DNA of 64,000 nt, from NCBI RefSeq assembly GCF_029962835.1, contig NC_080582.1:19166032-19230031 (forward strand), read 5' to 3'. The stretch comes from Magnolia sinica (Eukaryota; Streptophyta; Magnoliopsida; Magnoliales; Magnoliaceae). Below the pieces are notes generated by a model, which worked only from the letters and a program-made list of their open reading frames with translations, ran no database searches and was not told the DNA's origin. Numbering within the stretch: position 1 is the first letter of the stretch; each line of letters opens with the position of its first letter. Of the stretch, positions 39,001 through 51,000 are shown in pieces. A program made the position numbers and the translations under genes.

Positions 39001-42000
39001 CTTAAATTAGAGAAGATCCAAACCCATGTGCCATGCGAATGCTTTAATATCACATTCAGCCCATGTGACACATGGCATATGTGTATGATGGACGGACCAT
39101 TCATCTGGTAGGCCTCATAGTGGATTGGTCGTAACCCAAAATACATGTTGGATGGATGATCCTAACTATTTCACTAGAAGCATCATTAGAGAAACTGTAA
39201 AAAAGTTCGACTATTGTTTCACTTTTGATGAATAAAAGTTCTCCTGCCTGGTAATTTAGGATCATTTGGTGTATTTGTTATGGAATCAGCAATCCATGTT
39301 GGAGTCCTTGAATGAGCAGCCCAGATGTTATATATTTGAGGAGATGGCGATGGACCAGGTTGGCCCATTACTTTTGCGTTCCGGCTATATGTCAAGGTTT
39401 GGCCTGTAATAGAGGCCTGCAGATCAGTTAGGGGTCGTTTGGCACCATGAATTTGGGGGGATTTCAAATCCCGTGTCTGTTTGACACCATAAAGTAAGAG
39501 AGGGTTTGAAATCCAAGGTGGAAGCTAGGATTACTTCTTGAAATCCTCCCATGAGTCGCATGCGTAACATGTGTGTCACTAGGCTACTAATCTATTGGGC
39601 ACATGGCCTGCTGATGATATCTCCAAACAATTAGATTATCAACTGCATCACTAAAATTACTTTAATAGGATGATCTGTGCGGTCCAAACATTGTCCATGT
39701 AAATCAACGGTTAAAAATCGTTGGTTAGTCGCTCGGATGTGATCCTATGCTTGTGGCCCATCCAGGACTTGGAATTTCATCATTTTTGGCCAAAGTATAT
39801 ATTTCAACGGGCTTATTACAATCATTATGTCAAACATTACATATGTATACTAATTAGGGATATTAAAATTGATTTAGTAATTAAATTCAAACCCCTGTAA
39901 ATATACCATGCACAACTACTTTTGGATTACAGGGGTTTGTGAATCCAGGGCGCCAAACACAACCGGAGGATTCCAAATCCAGGGTGCCAAATGAGGCCTT
40001 ATGGGCCTGATTTTGAAGTTAATAAACAGGACATTCACGGGCTTTGGTTTTGCAAAGGATCAACTCAAGCTGGAGAGCAGAGCCGTTTAGGGTGTTAATG
40101 GCTAGGCTTGGGCGCAAAATCAAAGGCCTGGTTACTGAACCTTCGTGCACTGGCCTGACTTCTAGACCTCATTAATTTAGGTTGGGCTCGGGGAGACCTT
40201 GTTATGGCCCAGATGTGACCCATTGCCCCCCTATATGGGATATCCTTATATTCCTAGGTTTTTCCTTTTTACTGTTTACGCGATTTTATGCTAAAGGGGC
40301 ATGATCCTGACGGAATGACCTCATCTTTGTGTTGAAATTTACCTAATCCCTTTGATTGAATTCGTGTATTTATTTGAACATTTTTTAACTTGATTATACG
40401 TGCATCTAGGATTAGGTCATCACATGTCCCTGCATCAACATGTATGTCACGTAGCCCCATTTGAATTTGTGATATTGTGCATGCAATGTTGCCTTTCCTC
40501 TACTACAATATAAAGTTAGTTTCTCTTGGCCTATTAATTCTCTCAAAATTGCTTGCATGTGAGAGCACTCACAACTCTTTTTTCTCTTGTATTCTCTTTA
40601 TAATGAATTGATTTTTATTTAACCATATTGGTAGTCTTAGACATTCCTAATACAAACTCTCACATAATGGTAAACTATCACAAAGTGGTTAGGACACTTG
40701 TTCCGTCATTTTTGAACACCTCTGTCTAATTTGGGAATGGAGTGCTCATGCATCACTTATTGCACACAAGTTCAATGGAACATCGTAAATGCGTACAAGA
40801 TCTGGAGAACTCATCTGGCAGGCCCCAACGTATAGGCCAGGGTCGAAAAAGAGTTATGTGATGGCTCACAGCTTGCCTGGAACAATACAAAAAATATCGA
40901 ATGGTTTTTCTTTCAATGAGGCGGTTAGGATAATTTGATTGGCCTGGTTTTTTAAGCCTGCCCATACATGGTGTAGACACCTGATGGATGGTTTGAATCT
41001 TGTGTATGTATATTCATATAAGGTGTGGGGAAACGTGCCATAAGTCATGTGCAATTATTCCTCTGCTCAATGAGCTAAGAACTACAAGAAGTGCAGCAGA
41101 AACAGTTCATTTGTTAAGGGTTGCTTCACAGCCATCTACACTAATGCCATGCATCAAATGTATTCTTTGTCATAAAATTCCACACTGACGTGTCTTGGTT
41201 GACTCATCTATCTCTGTTGCTGTGAGAGTTCTTTGCGCTATTATGACACTCCAGAAGAAGATAACCTGCCACTATTCTATAGACTTGGACATTGAATTGA
41301 ACGATTATGCTGTCCAGTTGCTTTCATAACTACTTGCAATTCATTGGCACTTACCTCTAGCAGGATTTGTCGAGACTTGGGGGCGAAAGAGGTTCAATAA
41401 AAAGAAGAGAATTTAAAGGTGAGCCAGGCATGCGACTGAGACGTTTGGTCTTTATGCCCCTTGCCCAAGTCCTAGGCAAGCTTGGAAAATCACAGGTTGT
41501 TAGAGTCTTCATGTTGGACCGTGACTTGCCGGAGTCAAACCTATTTTTCTGCCACGCCAGGTAAAAGGTGTAGACCCAATGAAGCTAAACGTCTACATGA
41601 GTCAGGCGAGTCTGAGTTTTTAGTGGTGCGGTGACTCAACTAAGTCAAGAGAAACCCATCTGAGTCTGTTGACTTGTTTTTGTTTTGTTCTTAGTGCTTG
41701 GTAAGGGGCTTTGCCAAACCCCAACACTCATCACCATTGATTAGAGGTTCCTTGTCCAATCAGAGAACTTTCTTTCCCTCTTTCTTCTGGTCTTATAAAG
41801 CAGCGTGTAGCTGCTGGCAGGAGGGAGAGTCTTGACAGTGGACAATCTCCAATGGCGAGGTTTTGTTCTCCCTAACATCTGCCTCCTCTGTCTTCACAAC
41901 TCAGAATCCATTCCTCACCTTATCCTCCACCGTTCTTTTGCTGCTGAAGTTCGATCATCCATCTCCTGAATTCCATGTTCCTTGGGTGATGCCAGACTTG

Positions 42001-45000
42001 ATTCAAAGCCCTCCTTTTTGCTTGGAACGGCTTAGATCTTGGGAAGAATTCCAAGGCTGTTTGCAAGATAGCAGTGATGGCTACTCTATGGGCCCTTTGG
42101 AAAGAAAGGAATAAGCACTGTTTTCGAGATCTCTCTTCCTATTCCTCTTCTTTCTCAAATCTTATTATACAGTGTTAGAAATATCGGTATCGCACAATGT
42201 ATCGCACCCTTGGGATACAGATACGTATCGGTTATCGCACGGGATTTATCGTTTGTATCGCATAGTTTATCGCACTTTTTGGGAAACATGGGGAAACATT
42301 GGGAAAATGGTTGAATTTTTTAATGAAACTTTGGGGATTGTTAAAAAAGCCCTTAATACACACTTTTAAATCATAAAGTTTCAAAAAAGAAGTGTACATA
42401 ATAAATTTCCTTTGTATAAGGTCCCAAGCTGTGCGCTGTCCGATTGAACTAAAACAACTATATTCAGTATCAACCCCGTTCATCCATTTTTCCATATCAT
42501 TTCAAGACATTATCTAAAAAATAAAACAGATCCAATAATTAGGTAGACCATACCATAGGAAACAATGGTGATTGACCATTAGTGGGCCACAAAAGTTTTG
42601 GTTCAGGCTAATAATAGTTTTTTCTCTTCATTCAAACCATAAATTTATCTGGTAAAATGGATGGACGGAGTGGATAAAATACATGAATTATAGTTGGCCC
42701 ACAAAGTTTACAAAGTACACTACTCATTAGGGGATCCACTTCCCACCACACTGGGGGTGGGGTGCTGCTACCAAGTTCCTTCGCTCAAAACCTATGTGGG
42801 GTCCACTATGATGTTTGTAAGAAATCCACCTTGTCCATTCATTTTTTGAGATCATTTTAGCACTTGAGAGCAAAAGTGAGCAGAATCCAAGACTAAAGTG
42901 GGCCGCACTAAAGGAAAAGGTGGGTAGGAAAATTCCTATTGTTGAAACCTCCTTGGGTCGTAGGGCCCACGATAATGTTTATTTTCTATCCAATCTATTA
43001 ATTAGGTCACACAGACCTGACCTGAATGAAGAGGAAAAATAAATATCATATTGATCCAAAACTTCCGTGACCCTCAAAAGGGTTTCAATGGTAAACGTTC
43101 AATCTACCACTGCTGTTTGCAGTGTGGTCCAGTTGATCTTTGGATCTGTCTTATTTTTCGGCTCAAGCCTTACAAAGAGCTCGCCAAATGGAGGAACGGC
43201 CTGGATATAACAAATACCTCATGCTGGGACCCACAGAACTTGGTGACGTCAACACAGTTCGGTCGTGCGCCGTGCGCGCATACTCGATTACATTAAAAAA
43301 AAAAGGGGCGGGATTAGCTGAGTAGCGAGACTCGCTACTGAATTGACGTCACCAAGTTCCGTGGACCCCACCATGATGTATGTTTTGTATCCACACCGTC
43401 CATTAATTTGTAGAGAACATTTTATGCCATTAGCCTAAGAATGACTAAGATTCAAAGCTCCAATGGACCCCACCACAGAAAGCAGTAGAGAGAGTGACGC
43501 CCACCATTAAAAACTTCTGAGGGCCACAAAAGTTTTCGATTAAGCTGATATATTTTTTCCCCTTTTATAATGCCTTTTTTAACTTATTAACGGGTCGGAT
43601 CTCAAATAAACATCACGGTGGACCTTAGGAAGGTTTCAACGGTGTATGTCACTTTCTCCACTGTTTTCTGTAGTGGGGTCCATTACAGAATTTTATCTCC
43701 CTCGTTATTTGACTCATGTCCTAAAATGATATCTCCAAATGGATGGACCGTGTGGATATAACACATTCATCATGGTGGGACCCACGTAACTTGGTGACGT
43801 CACTTCAGTAGCGATCTCGCTACTCAACCTGTCAGTAGCTAATCCGCGTCCGAGAAAAAAGGCTCGAACGGCCTTTGGTTTTCAAACAGAGAGGGTTCCG
43901 GAAACCAGAACCCTAAAATCTCCCCCAAATCTCATCGGATGTCGCCGGATTTCTCTCCAAAATCGGAGATGTTATTTGCGGTAACCCAGGAATGGCGCTT
44001 CAATTCGAATGGCCCACCAAATGGAAGCTTCCGATCATGGCGATCTCTTCTACAAGTACCGAAATCCACCCTCTATTTTTTTTTCCCGATTTTTTCGGAT
44101 GATGACGTCGATGTCCGACAATAATGGAGAGGAAATCGCGTGATATCGTCAAAATATCGTGCGATATCGACGATATATCGGCCGATATCTGGATTTTGAG
44201 TTTTTTGGTATCTTCCGGGGGTTATCGTGACTGTATCGTCTCGCAGGGGTGCGATAACGATAATATCGGCCGATATATCGGCCGATAGTATTGATATTTC
44301 GAACACTGTTATTATATGGGATCTTAAGGATCGGTCGTTTAGTCCAAAACTTATAGACAAAATTATCATCTCCTTGATCTTGGATTAGTGTTGTTGCTTC
44401 CTGGAAGCTTGGTCTCGGGTAGTATAGCTGTTTTTTTTTTCCTGCTGTTTCCTTTGGGCGTTTTGCCTCATTTAATACATTTCTTTTCAATCTTCCAAAA
44501 AAAAAAAAAAAAAAACCATTGTGTTGTTGGTAAAAAGGCACATAAAAGCTATGTAACATATCATATTTCTAGTATCCTTTAAAGGAAAAAATTATACTAT
44601 AAGTCTATAATTATTAATATTATGAGTATATTATTTTAGCATGATATATAACCTTCTTTTAGCTTGGTGTCTCTGCTTGTTTTATTTTTCACTTCTCTGT
44701 TTTTCAGTTTTGGCGTGCAAGTTTAGTGATGCCAAGGTATTATGCAATGGTAACGGCCGGTGTATTGGCCAGCTTGTTGGCAGATATGATATCGGTTGTA
44801 CCAGCCAACACTCTTTTGTGGGAAGAAATCTAAAAAAATTATTGGTAAATTTCCCTCCAAGAAAATGCGAGGATTCTAAATATGTATTCTTTTTCGTTTC
44901 GAACACGTATTTGATGGTGTCACGGACCACTTTGGTAAGAATGTTGTCTGTCAGGAAGTTTTAATTTGACCTGCTGAAAGTCGACCAAATAGGCCCTAAT

Positions 45001-48000
45001 CACAGACGAGTGAAGCATGATTTTGGTGGATTAGGTTCTGTTACATACAAGTACAACAAAACGAAGATGGTAAAATGAACGAAAAATGTGACAGTACCCT
45101 TATCGATATTTCCTAAAATGATCCAAGCCCCTTTGATTCATAGAATCCCACTCAAATTTGTGTTTTGATCCTCAAAACAGTCATACATCTAGTTTAAACT
45201 TAGTTTCTAAGTTTCTTTCATGGTTGACATGAATAGAAAGTGAGAAAATGAGAGAAAAATTGAAAAATAAAAAAAATTCAAAATGGACCGTTTTATAATT
45301 GTATCAGTCTGTAACGGCATTATCGGCCTCATAATGGTGCCGATATGACCTTAAAAAAAAATAATAATAATGGACTGATTCGCCCTCGTATTGCATAATG
45401 AGGTTCGACTGTTTCCTTTACATAACGGCCTTTACAACCGTAATGTAACTGTTTTTAAATGCCGTAAGTGATGCCCAGAGCTAACTCGGGCAATCAAACA
45501 AGAAATGATGAACAAATATAGATGCAGCAATTGAATGAGTGAGAAGAACCGCTACAGACTTGTGTTTAGCATTCGACTATGTGACAGTTGATAATTGTCC
45601 TGGATGTGCAATATGTTGGCATATGTCGAGTGCTCTAGTCTTTGCGATTAAACTAACATGACTCATTAATTTATCATCAATCTTTTGTATTTTTTTAATA
45701 TGCATATGTAGTTTTATAATTATAAAATAATGTAATTAGGAAAACATGAGTGGCCAGAGTCATTGTATTGAGCCGTTGACCAACCCAAGTCAAATAGGTT
45801 GTCTGAATTCCGAATTTGAACCTTGGCTTTAGGCAAGGTGCATAGGTGAGGTGTGTGCCAAGTATGCTCTTAGCACGTTGGCTCAAATGCATTAGGATTG
45901 GGAGCAGATCTGGATAGGACAATCCTAACAGAAACAACCTTTTATTTGTGGCCTATGAATAGATAGTTGAAAGGAGAAATCCAACAATGGCATTGAATTG
46001 AAAAGGCTCAAGATGCTTGCTTGGATTTTCCGATCTGTGGATTATTGGGCATGGTCCATCCACAACGGGATGCTTACTTCTCAGAAGTGAAAAGCAGAGT
46101 CTACTGTGCTAAAGCCTCAGGTTGAAGGTTCTGTAGTTCCTCTTTAAATTAGGCCAACCTGTTCGTACTTTAGAGGGCATAATACTGGGCCCTGCCCAGT
46201 TAATCATATGGCCCAAAATCTCAGGTGCCGGCCCAGACCATGGGGATACAGACTCTTGTACAATACAAAACAGAGTGTCCTGCCCCAGTTGTGACTGTAC
46301 TTCCAAAATAACACTCAGTGTAGAGCCTATATCTTAGAACTGCATCTGAAAACAGTTGGTTGCTTTATATAAGCAGTCCTTTTAGTAGTAATATTAAGGA
46401 TACTCTTGCAGATATTTACAGAAGCTGAAAGCTCATGTTAAGGATATGAACTAGGGTTACAACTCAGGCTGGTTGGATCAAGTTGAGGGTCAACCCAACC
46501 TACCTAGCCCAAGCGTAACCCAAGGTATTGAATATTCATCCATAACGTGATTAACACCTACAACTAATAAACTAACACATAAAGTCAAACATCTAACTGT
46601 CAAATAACACCATTAAATTAATTCATGTAATTACCAAAATAATACTAGCAAAATAAAGTCTACAATAAACATTCTTTGTTCCGCTAAGAAGAGCCTTTGA
46701 ATTGAGTGGCTGGATTCTTCTAGCTTGGGAGACCATTGAACAACTGCTTACCATGGGGGCCATAAAATCAACCATTTGAGTCATTGAGCCGCATGACTCA
46801 CTTGTATACAACCATTACTATCATAAATAAGCTATTGATACATAATCACAAAACTATTATTTTTAATGCTCAAAATTCATCTAAAGATGGTGAAGATCAT
46901 CCATTCATCATAAATTTGTTATTGTGGCCTGCATGTCATAGAGATCACAAGATGGATGGTTTTGATCATTGGATCACTCAGCATGTGGGCCCGAGGTCAA
47001 TTGTTATTATGAACCCTATTTCTATGCATGGACTCGTGATTTGTGAACTATACAGCATAAGAGTCAAAATTATGCATTCAACATATTTTTTTACTGTGAC
47101 CCGCATGTCATTAAGCCCACAATATGGATGGTTCCTATCACCATACCACTCAGCATGTGGGCCCCAGGTCAGTTCTGATTGAACCCTATTTTCTATGCAT
47201 GGATGCATGAACCCTATATAGCATAGAGTTGCATGGATGATCATCTCTATTTGCGATGCAGGCCATAGTTTTATGTTTATCTCATGTATGCTAGTCATAA
47301 CTCTTAACTTATATGTATACATAAAACTTATAAGGTCGGGGTGCCTGAGGCCTCAACACAAATCCAACTCAACCTTGGTTGGTTGAGGCTTGGGTTGAGG
47401 ATTTTCGGCACAACCTCAATCTATTCTAACCTAAAGTTTTGGTTGGGCCAATCGGGTTTGGGTTGACCCAACGCAAGTTGCAGCCCTAATACGAACTCAT
47501 ACATCTTTGTTGTTGCTATTTCATTTTTTTTTTACTGCATAGGAATATTCATGGAAATAATTCATGAGTCTTTTTTTTTTTTTCTACCTTTTGACATTAT
47601 TCCCACTTCGATACCAGGTACAGTATTGGTGTCATTGCAACAAGAAAGAGCTTGGCTTTGTGTGAGCGCTTATCGGTTTCGTCATTCTGCAGGTATGGAA
47701 GCTACTACATATGCCTACTCATATAGCATGGATGTTTAGAGACATTCCTTCACAGCCTTTTTCCTGAAATAAGAGCAATCATAGTATCTGCTGCAGCTAA
47801 CCAATGAATTCACAAAATCATCCTTTGTCTTTTGCCATAATTTTACATCATAGAAAGAGAATACTCTGTTTAGTTGTTCACTCTAAAAACAAGAAGCCCC
47901 GATATGGCCACAAGTGAGAGTAGCACCTTGAATCCTACTTTCCAACATATTCTAATGAGAGATCCAGGCTTTCCAGGTCTTTGCTGTGAATTGTTACTTG

Positions 48001-51000
48001 GACCGAAAACTAGGCCAGTCTGGTAATTGTGTGGGCCACAGGCATACATTGGGTGTAGACATTGGTACCTACTTTTTAACTGTCCATTGTTTGGTACACG
48101 TGACCCACATGTTCTCCAGACTGGCCTGATTTCTGGCAATGATGCATATGCAACAGGGCCCACATGATGTTCAGCCAAGATCTCAAACACCTACTCCGAA
48201 TTATATGGGAGAGAGCAGGATGGTAATCCTACTCTCATGAGCCGCCTTTACAACATCGGACAAAATAAAGCACATCCTAATTCACTAGCCTGTATTTGAA
48301 TCAACTGTTCATATGAATTGAAAATATTAATTCATTAGGAAGTGACCAAATTGTAATCATGTCAATAGTAGTCACCATGAGGTAGTAGCCTTCAGGTTAC
48401 AGTTGCATTCCTTTCAACTTCAAGTTCCACCCGGTATCAGATCCTTACTCTTGCTCCGTTGGTAGACTCTCGGGAGTTTTAACACCCGGTCAAGGGTTTG
48501 AGTATCCATAGGTGGTGAAATCCCACTGTGGTGTGAGTATGTGAGGGTGTGCAAAAAGGTTCCACCCGGTATTCTAAGATAATTGCAATTTGGTTATCTC
48601 CACTTTATTGAACAATATATTGTGATTATAGTGTATGCAAATACTGCTTTAATTTCTCCTTGTACCCCCCTCTTTTCAATCTCCGGGAATAATGTTTATT
48701 ATAAAATCTTTATTTTCTTGAAAAGTGGCAAATTTTTTATTAAGCCAAGCAGCAACAGAGATGAGCTAGAATGTAAAATTGATGTTGGCCATTACTGTTT
48801 GTCATCATCTTTATCTAATATCCCAAGCAATTAGGGTCAGCTACAGGAATCCTGGTCCCATTTTTGGTTTTATCAAGGACCATTTCCTCAGTTAAACCAT
48901 TGGTCTTTTTTTTTTTTAAAATTTTTTGAAAGGTGCAAATTTTATTGGGCAAAAGCCAAAAAAAGAAAAGGAGAACAAAGCAAGAAAACAAACCTAAGCT
49001 AAAAGAAAGAGAAAAAACACTGATACAAGTCAACAGAAACCCCAAAGAACACTGAACAAACAGACCCTCAACTCAAGGAGCCCAATCCCTGAATTACAGA
49101 GCAGCTCTATTAAATACATTGTTTGCCGAGAGACTCTTGTCACAAAAACATCAGTTGTTTCTCTCCCCAAATAGCCCAAATGGTAGTGGGAAGAATGACC
49201 CTCCATTTCTTTCGACTCAGTGATCCTCCATCCGCTGTATGCCACATGAGCAGAAAATCTCTGATGGCAAATGGCATGACCCAACAGATGTTAGCTAGGG
49301 AGAACACCTTGTACCATATGACAGTCAAGAAAGGACAGTGGAGAAATAGGTGTTTGACTGTCTCTTCACAGATATTCGGGAGAATCATTCCCCTCTTCCT
49401 AAGGTTTTCAATGGTGAGAATGCGACCCGTTCCCACCAGCCACCAGTGTCATTATTGTTTGTCCTCATCTTTATCTAATATCCCAAGCAATTAAGGTCGG
49501 CTACACGAATCTTGTTCCCTTGTTCGGCTTTATCAAGAACCATATCCTCAGTCAAACCACTGGTCATTATTTTTTTGAAAGGTCCAAATTTTATTGGACA
49601 AAAGCCAAAAAAAGAGAAGGAGAACAAAGCAAGAAAACAAACCTAAGCTAAGAGAAAAGAGAAAAAACAATGATACAACAACAGCGCTCCTGTGTGTCAA
49701 CAGCATCTCCAAAGAACACAGAACAAACAGACCCTCAACTCGAGCCCAATCCCTGAATAACAGAGCAGCTCTATTAAATACAACGATCGCTAAAAGACTC
49801 ATGTCATAAAAACATCGGTTGTTTCTCTCTCCCCAAATAGCCCAAAGGGTTGTGAGAAGAATTATCCTTTGTCCACTGCATGCCACATGAGGAGAAAATC
49901 TCCAATGGCAAATGGCACGACCCAAGAGATGTTGACTAGGGGAACACCTCGGACCATATGACAGCCGAGAAAGAACAGTGGAGAAATAGGTGGTTGACTG
50001 TCTATTCATCTCCTTGTCACAAGGCACATATTCAGGAGAATCATTCCCCTCTTCACAAGGTTGTCAAAGGTGAGAATGCGACCCCTTCCCACCAGCCACC
50101 AGTCATTGGTCGTTATTGCTCCCAGGGAAAAGAAAGAAAGAATATAAACTCAAAGGTTACAATAAGGATTGGATTTACACTCTCACATCACTTAAAGCTC
50201 TCTCGATGCAACAGATCATCTCATTGCTCTTCTTCGAGTACCAATTCACAAGGCACCCATACGGACTTCATCTGACCATGCCTTTCACTCTTTGCCACCT
50301 TAGCGAGGAAAACACTTAAAACCAAACAAGACCTCTACCTATCACCATTGAGGTGACTCCTTGTTGTTCCAGTCCGTCAGTGCCTGCTTGCTTTTGGAGA
50401 TTCTAACCTTACTCCTGTTCCAGAGGTGCCACAAAATTGCACAATGATCATATTTTATAGGATGCTTGCCCTTTGTCTGAAACACGCCTTCTGCCCATCC
50501 CTTGATTAACTGCTTCAGCGACCCTTCAAGAGTCCAACACGGCCCAAATAAATAAAAAAAGATCCCAGGTTGTCTGAACTCCTCATCCTGCCTACATATA
50601 ACATGTCGAGAATGTAAATAGTGAGGGTCTTATTTGGCTAGTAACCCAAACGAAAGCTTTACCTCTTGTCAAAGGAGGGTTTTTCCAAACTTTAGCACAT
50701 TTCTGATCCCATCCTACTAACAAAAGTCTTTGGAAAATGATTTATGGTAAACAATCCATTAGGAAGCATTTCCAAATCTTCTTAGATTCAACCAAGGGGT
50801 CTACAAGAGCCTCTTTAAGAAATTCGAGGAGCCATCACCTTTAAGAAGAAGAAGAAGAAGGCATCTAGAACTCTTTTCTTCTTCTTCTTCTAGTTGAGGT
50901 TTGATTGGATATGCGTTCTAGGGAGACAAAAGAAAATTCAAAGAAGAGAGATTGGGGAAAGTCGAGAAAGAGAAAAGAGAAGAGAAGAATGAAGATAATA

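Larger units (their letters stand above)
42170..44308 (+). mobile_element. non-autonomous hAT-like element with perfect 8 bp target duplication
   Basis: Terminal repeats CAGTGTTAGAAATATCGGTA and CAGTGTTCGAAATATC (right end, complemented) are flanked by TTATTATA at 42162-42169 and 44309-44316. The CAGTG tip and 8 bp duplication fit hAT. Subterminal regions are packed with GATATCGGCCGATATATCGG-like palindromes. No transposase is visible. Three GGCCCACC-type inverted-repeat elements occupy the middle. 2139 bp. Confidence 0.85.
41840..44516 (+). mobile_element. L1-type LINE 3' fragment split by a hAT-like element
   Basis: Two parts, 41840-42169 and 44317-44516. The first encodes a zf-RVT stretch [19 protein letters not shown] followed by SFAAEV, with later in-frame stops. 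The second resumes after the hAT insertion and ends in a poly(A) run at about 44498-44516. It lies in sense orientation in IMP3 intron 2. Confidence 0.7.

Noticed and set aside
44641-44964. 107-residue frame with a hydrophobic start
   Set aside because: It lies in an IMP3 intron, has T-rich composition and no family resemblance.
44641-45480. Possible hAT-like element with TAACGGCC motifs
   Set aside because: Motifs recur, but I could not find matching terminal repeats or a target duplication.
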